DNA of 64,000 bases from Agrococcus sp. ARC_14 (GTDB lineage Bacteria; Actinomycetota; Actinomycetes; Actinomycetales; Microbacteriaceae), in the NCBI RefSeq assembly GCF_022436485.1, contig NZ_JAKUDO010000001.1:62001-126000 (forward strand). The letters are read 5' to 3'. Below are positions 60,235 to 64,000 of this stretch, piece after piece (positions within the stretch are counted from its first letter, which is position 1; each line of letters opens with the position of its first letter). Both the position numbers and the translations under genes were made by a program. Under the pieces are notes generated by a model, which saw nothing but the letters and a program-made list of their open reading frames with translations, was not told the origin of the DNA and did no database searches.

Positions 60235-61563
60235 TCACTCGGCGCTGACCGACAGCAGCGACGGCAGCCAGAGTGAGATCTGCGGGATGTAGGTGATGAG
60301 GATCATGTAGACGAGGCCGCACAGCAGGAACGGCCACGAGGCGCGGATCGCCGAGATGAACTTCACCTTCGCGATCTCGGACGACAGCATCAGAGCGATG
60401 CCGACGGGCGGCGTGATGAGGCCGATGCCCAGGTTGACGACGATGATGATGCCCAGGTGCACGGGGTCGACGCCGAGCTCGGTGAGCACCGGGTAGAGGA
60501 TGGGCGTGATGATGATGAGCGCCGCGTTCGCCTCGATGAACATGCCTGCGATCAGCAGCAGCACGTTCACGAGGATCAGCAGCACCACGAGGCTGTCGCT
60601 GAACCCGAAGATCGCGTCGGCAGCAGCCTGCGGCACGCCGCCAGAGGTGAGCGCCCAGGAGTAGAGCTGCGCTGCGGCGAGCACCAGCATGATCAACCCG
60701 ACCATGAGCGAGGACTCCGCGAGCGAGGAGATGAGCTTCTTCAGCGTCAGCTCGCGGTAGATGAAGACGCCGACGAGCAGCGCGTAGACCACGGCGACCG
60801 CGGATGCCTCGGTGGCGGTGAACCAGCCGAAGCGGATGCCGCCGAGGATGAGCAGCGGCAGCAGCAGCGCGGGCGTGGCGCCCCACAGCGACTTCCAGAA
60901 CGGCGGGCGCTCCTCCTTCGGCGTCTTGCCGATGAGGTCGATGTTCGCGGTGTTGGCCTGGAGGTCCTCGGTGAAGCCGCGCTTGCGCACCGTCAGGTGC
61001 ACCGTGACCATCACCATCGCGATGTAGAGGATCGCGGGCACGATGCCGGCGAAGAAGAGCTGCCCGATCGACGTGCCAGAGACCACGCCGTAGACGATCA
61101 TCGTGATCGACGGCGGCATGATGGGCGCCACGATCGGGGCAGCGGCGGTCACCGCTGCCGAGTAGGCGGCCCGGTAGTCGCGTGCCTTCATCGCGGGGAT
61201 GAGGATGCGGCCGAGGCTCGAGATGTCGGCGACGGCCGAACCCGAGATGCCGCCGAAGAAGAGGGCGGAGAGCACGTTCGTCTGCGCCAGGCCGCCGCGC
61301 ATCCCACCGACGATCGAATCGGCGAGGTTGAGCAGGCGCTTGGTGATGCCGCCGGCGTTCATGATGCCGCCGGCAAGGATGAACAGCGGAATGGCCAGCA
61401 GCGCGAACGGCGTGATGCCGGCGACGATGCGCTGCGCACCGATCGCGAGCGGGGTGTCGGTGACGATCCAGATCGTCAGCATGGAGGCGATGGCCAGCGC
61501 GAAGCCGATGGGCACGCGCAGGAGCATCGCTCCGGCGAAGTTTCCGAGCAGCAGCGGCCCCAT
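60235..61563 (-). CDS. dctM: TRAP transporter large permease DctM
   Basis: 442 residues with about twelve membrane segments. LAIPLFILAGGIMNAGGITKRLLNLADSIVGGMRGGLAQTNVLSALFFGGISGSAVADISSLGRILIPAM and APIMPPSITMIVYGVVSGTSIGQLFFAGIVPA are DctM hallmarks, and VVNLGIGLITPPVGIALM closes the C-half. ATG 61563 overlaps the dctQ stop (TGATG). It carries out sodium-coupled transport together with DctQ. Confidence 0.95.
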   Translation of the reverse strand: MGPLLLGNFAGAMLLRVPIGFALAIASMLTIWIVTDTPLAIGAQRIVAGITPFALLAIPLFILAGGIMNAGGITKRLLNLADSIVGGMRGGLAQTNVLSALFFGGISGSAVADISSLGRILIPAMKARDYRAAYSAAVTAAAPIVAPIMPPSITMIVYGVVSGTSIGQLFFAGIVPAILYIAMVMVTVHLTVRKRGFTEDLQANTANIDLIGKTPKEERPPFWKSLWGATPALLLPLLILGGIRFGWFTATEASAVAVVYALLVGVFIYRELTLKKLISSLAESSLMVGLIMLVLAAAQLYSWALTSGGVPQAAADAIFGFSDSLVVLLILVNVLLLIAGMFIEANAALIIITPILYPVLTELGVDPVHLGIIIVVNLGIGLITPPVGIALMLSSEIAKVKFISAIRASWPFLLCGLVYMILITYIPQISLWLPSLLSVSAE

Positions 61564-62117
61564 CAGATCTCGCCCTTCACCATGGTGTCCTCCTCGGACT
61601 GGAACAGCACTGCCGAGGGCAGCGGGTCGACCTCGGGGTCTGGCTCGCGCACGAGCTTCCACCAGGCCTCGACCGCGAAGATCGCGGCGATCGCACTGCC
61701 GACCGGCACCGCGAGCGAGATGAAGCCGAACGGCAGATCCATGCCCGGCATGGTGCGCCGCATCGCGCTGGGCAGCGCCTCCATGCCGAAGACGGTCAGC
61801 GCGACGAGCGTCGCGAGCACGAGCACGCTCGCGATCGTCGTGATCGTGATGCGGAGCCAGCGACGCTCAGGCACGTACTCCCAGATGTCGAGCACCATGT
61901 GGCGGCCCTGGCGCACGCCCAGCGCGATCGCCAGCATGGACAGCCAGACGAAGGCGAGCGAGGCGAGCTCGACGGTCCACGACGCGGAGTCGCGGGTGAC
62001 GTAGCGGGTGAGCACCTGCCAGCTCACGGAACCCGTGATCACGACCAGTGCGATGACGCATGCCCATTGGACGATGCGGTCGAGCAGCGTCAGTACGCGC
62101 TCGAGCAGTGCTGGCAT
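61563..62117 (-). CDS. dctQ: TRAP transporter small permease DctQ
   Basis: 184 residues from ATG 62117 with AAAGGAG upstream; the frame is open further but overlaps the preceding gene. Four membrane segments. VVITGSVSWQVLTRYVTRDSASWTVELASLAFVWLSMLAIALGVRQGRHMVLD is the DctQ family core. A long acidic C-terminal tail follows the fourth segment. Operator-like repeats lie 60-87 bp upstream. Confidence 0.92.
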   Translation of the reverse strand: MPALLERVLTLLDRIVQWACVIALVVITGSVSWQVLTRYVTRDSASWTVELASLAFVWLSMLAIALGVRQGRHMVLDIWEYVPERRWLRITITTIASVLVLATLVALTVFGMEALPSAMRRTMPGMDLPFGFISLAVPVGSAIAAIFAVEAWWKLVREPDPEVDPLPSAVLFQSEEDTMVKGEI

Positions 62118-62177
62118 GTTCGCTCCTTTGCGAAGTGGACGGCTGGGTCGTGGAGAGTGAAGCAAGCGGGGACTGCT

Positions 62178-62204
62178 ACTGTCAACAGTCGGACTGTCAC
62201 CAGT
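62178..62204. promoter_or_regulatory. Tandem FadR-type operators upstream of dctQ
   Basis: ACTGTCAACAGT (62178-62189, perfect five-base arms) and ACTGTCACCAGT (62193-62204, also perfect arms) repeat at 15-bp spacing. The second touches the stop of the upstream SAF-domain gene. They imply an internal, separately controlled promoter for the TRAP genes. Confidence 0.6.
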
Positions 62205-63565
62205 TACGGGATCGTTGCGGCGTGCTCCGCGCGGAACTCCGCCTCGAGCTCGCGACGGACCCGCACTGCCGACAGCGACGCATCCGTCTCGACGTCGTCC
62301 CAGGTGACCGAGCGGTCCTTGGGCACATCGCGGATGAGCTTGGCGCCGTGTGCGAGACCGAGGGGAAGGGCATGGTGCTCGAGCGAGAAGCGGGCGGGGC
62401 GCAGCTTGCCGAAGACGGTGAAGCCCCCTTCGCCGTCGAGCGTCTCGCCGGCTCGAAGGTCGCGCTTGGCGGTCGTCACGACGTCGCCGCGGAAGCCCGT
62501 TGGCGCTCCTGTGGCCTCGCCGCGCAGCACGGCGCTGGCGATCGAGACCCCGAGCTCGAGGCCGATCATGTGGTACGGCCGGTAGAGGGAGCCGAAGCGG
62601 CCGGTCTCGTCGGTCTTGACGCCGTACTCGGCGAAGCACTGCACCGCGTAGTCGGTCTTCGCCTCGAAGGTGACCCAGACGCCCCAGCGCAGGTCGCGCT
62701 CGACCTCGCTGCCGTCGCGGTGAAGGCTCGAGGCGATCTCGACCGTGCCGGCATGGTCGAGCGAGCCGCCGATGGCGTGCGGACGGAAGATGTGCGGCAG
62801 GTCGTCGACGCCGGCGGGCGGGAACGCCAGCCCGTCGAGCTGCGGCGTGAGGCCGGCGCCGTTGGCGACCGCGGCCATCTCGATGGCCGACTTCGTGCCG
62901 TCGAGGAAGGAGTTGAACATCTTGGGGTTGAAGTCGCCGGAGGCGAGCTGCTCGTCACTGAAGCCGTAGTGGTCCCACACGGTGTCGGGGGTCGAGTAGT
63001 GGTACTCGGGGAGGTACTTCGTGCCCTTGCCCGCGCCGACGACCTCGAAGCCGACCGTGCGGCACCAGTCGACCAGCTCGGAGATCAGAGCGGGCTGATC
63101 GCCGTAGGCCATCGAGTAGACGACGCCGGCCGCGGCGGCGCGGCGCTGCAGCAGCGGCCCCACCATGCAGTCTGCCTCGACGTTGACCATGATCACGTGC
63201 TTGCCGTTGTCGATGGCGGCGATCGCATGGTCGGTGCCGACGAGCGGGTTGCCGGTGATCTCGAGGATGACCTCGACAGACGGGTGCGCGATGAGCGCCA
63301 TCGAGTCGTCGACGACGGCCGTGAGCCCGGTGCGGGCGGCCTCGTCGAGGCTCGTCGCGGCGTAGCGCTCGGCACTCCAGCCGGTGCGCTCGAGCGCGTC
63401 CTTCGCCTTGGGCACGTTGATGTCGGCGACGCCGATGACGTGAAGCTCGGGCGTGACCGATGCCTGGGTCAAGAACATCGAGGCGAACTTGCCCGCCCCG
63501 ATCACACCGACGCGGATGGGGCCGGCGTCTGCGGCGCGGCGCTGCAGCAGCGAGTGCAGGTTCAT
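62204..63565 (-). CDS. SAF-domain NAD(P)-binding oxidoreductase, DRL (DXR-like) family, copy 2
   Basis: 453 residues from ATG 63565 with AAAGGAG upstream. The same domain order as copy 1: IRVGVIGAGKFASMFLTQASVTPELHVIGVADINVPKAKDAL, VEVILEITGNPLVGTDHAIAAIDNGKHVIMVNVEADCMVGPLL, MAYGDQPALISELVDWCRTVGFEVVGAGKGTKYLPEYHYSTPD, and a C-terminal SAF domain with VVTTAKRDLRAGETLDGEGGFTVFGK. The two copies are clearly homologous but diverged, so two successive or alternative substrates are likely. First gene of the leftward arm, behind an operator. Confidence 0.87.
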   Translation of the reverse strand: MNLHSLLQRRAADAGPIRVGVIGAGKFASMFLTQASVTPELHVIGVADINVPKAKDALERTGWSAERYAATSLDEAARTGLTAVVDDSMALIAHPSVEVILEITGNPLVGTDHAIAAIDNGKHVIMVNVEADCMVGPLLQRRAAAAGVVYSMAYGDQPALISELVDWCRTVGFEVVGAGKGTKYLPEYHYSTPDTVWDHYGFSDEQLASGDFNPKMFNSFLDGTKSAIEMAAVANGAGLTPQLDGLAFPPAGVDDLPHIFRPHAIGGSLDHAGTVEIASSLHRDGSEVERDLRWGVWVTFEAKTDYAVQCFAEYGVKTDETGRFGSLYRPYHMIGLELGVSIASAVLRGEATGAPTGFRGDVVTTAKRDLRAGETLDGEGGFTVFGKLRPARFSLEHHALPLGLAHGAKLIRDVPKDRSVTWDDVETDASLSAVRVRRELEAEFRAEHAATIP

Positions 63566-63605
63566 GGACTGCTCCTTTGCAGTGGGCGAAACGACCTGGT
63601 GTTTG

Positions 63606-63617
63606 ATTGTTGACAGT
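63606..63617. promoter_or_regulatory. FadR-type operator before SAF-domain copy 2
   Basis: ATTGTTGACAGT, read on the minus strand ACTGTCAACAAT, matches the sites at 54304 and 62178 and lies 41 bp upstream of the start at 63565. Confidence 0.55.
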
Positions 63618-63722
63618 AGAACGGCGACGCGCGCCTGTCAAGCCACACCGTGTGCAAGCCGCGTGAGGTCAAGCCATATGGGCGACCGTCTGGAGCCCCC
63701 TCGCAGCCGAGCCAGCGCTGCC

Positions 63723-64000
63723 TCAGGCCTCGGGGTCCTGACTCACCGCCCAGTCGATCCGCTCGCGAATCGCGCGCAGCGCGAAGACCACCGACGCGAG
63801 CCCGGACTGCGGCTCATCCGCGTCGATCACCCGCCGGTAGAGCGCGTCGATCGCCTCGCCCGAGGCGGCGGATGCGGCAGGCGCGTCGCCGCGGGCGTGC
63901 CACGCGTGCATGTGGGCGGCCAAGGCGCCCATCGCGTCGGCAGCGAGCTGCCGCTCGTCGTGCTCGATGCTGATGCCGACGGGGCGCTCCCACGCTGTGC
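63723..64000 (-). CDS. Unidentified protein, C-terminal part (N-terminus beyond right edge)
   Basis: The frame is open from the right edge to the stop at 63723, giving at least 92 residues: WERPVGISIEHDERQLAADA, MGALAAHMHAWHARGDAPAA, then IDALYRRVIDADEPQSGLASVVFALRAIRERIDWAVSQDPEA. It is mostly helical, with no recognised motif. The ATG at 63932 is probably internal, because the coding pattern continues upstream to the edge. Confidence 0.5.
   Translation of the reverse strand, partial: TAWERPVGISIEHDERQLAADAMGALAAHMHAWHARGDAPAASAASGEAIDALYRRVIDADEPQSGLASVVFALRAIRERIDWAVSQDPEA

Noticed and set aside
1..64000. tRNA, rRNA, CRISPR, integrase, transposase or phage genes
   Set aside because: None could be recognised on either strand; the repeats seen are operators, hairpins, one hexamer microsatellite and one 18-bp coding repeat.

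Overview
The window is high-GC DNA from an actinobacterium, most likely a member of the Microbacteriaceae (an Agrococcus- or Microbacterium-like organism). This rests on the very high GC3, the frequent GGATGC/GCATCC hexamers, GTGA/ATGA-coupled operons, F420-dependent and FadR/SorC-rich catabolic loci and an LMF-family protein. The genus is an inference. No rRNA, tRNA, CRISPR array, phage or insertion-sequence gene was seen. Almost the whole window is catabolic: five transporter-linked substrate-use clusters placed side by side, each with its own regulator.

Region 1 (1-14.2 kb, visibly less GC-rich): an acyl-CoA type degradation island. It holds an acyl-CoA dehydrogenase (cut by the left edge), a hotdog thioesterase, a complete Liv-type ABC importer, an AMP-dependent acyl-CoA ligase, two EthD-like proteins, an Asp/Glu-racemase family protein, two fumarate-reductase/ketosteroid-dehydrogenase-like flavoproteins (the second frameshifted), a SnoaL-like protein, an F420-type LLM oxidoreductase and one FadR/GntR regulator. 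A palindrome close to CTTGnCTnACAA occurs before nearly every transcription unit here, often between plausible -35 and -10 boxes, so the island looks like one regulon of unknown substrate.

Region 2 (15.2-22.6 kb): a glycerol operon transcribed leftwards, MFS carrier - glpK - glpD - FAD oxidase of the alkyl-DHAP-synthase type - glpP - small monooxygenase. A promoter and an intrinsic-terminator-like hairpin lie in the leader, which fits antitermination by the encoded GlpP.

Region 3 (22.6-35.8 kb): two SorC-regulated, leftward units. The first is Zn-alcohol dehydrogenase - FGGY kinase - ribose-type ABC importer - SorC. The second is SorC - deoC - aldehyde dehydrogenase - half-length ALDH-like protein, plus a second alcohol dehydrogenase. 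An identical 14-bp palindrome lies upstream of both alcohol dehydrogenases. Together these suggest uptake, oxidation/phosphorylation and aldol cleavage of a (deoxy)sugar or polyol, with acetaldehyde oxidised to acetate.

Region 4 (35.9-48.7 kb): more ordinary content. It has a helical protein plus phytoene-dehydrogenase-like flavoprotein, an Rv0909-like small protein, an LMF membrane protein, a divergent isochorismatase/GlxA-type regulator pair followed by a lipoprotein propeller, a GAF regulator - aldehyde dehydrogenase - DUF779 set, and a cell-wall-binding-repeat protein.

Region 5 (48.7-63.6 kb): two FadR-regulated sugar-acid-like clusters. One is FadR - HIBADH-family dehydrogenase - MHS-type MFS - split transketolase - ABM protein, with twin operators. 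The other is a TIM-barrel isomerase - SDR - FadR facing a leftward six-gene set, SAF/DRL-family oxidoreductase - TRAP transporter (Q, M, P) - second SAF/DRL oxidoreductase - HIBADH-family dehydrogenase. Shared ACTGT-NN-ACAGT sites link both arms of the second cluster. A truncated unidentified gene ends the window.
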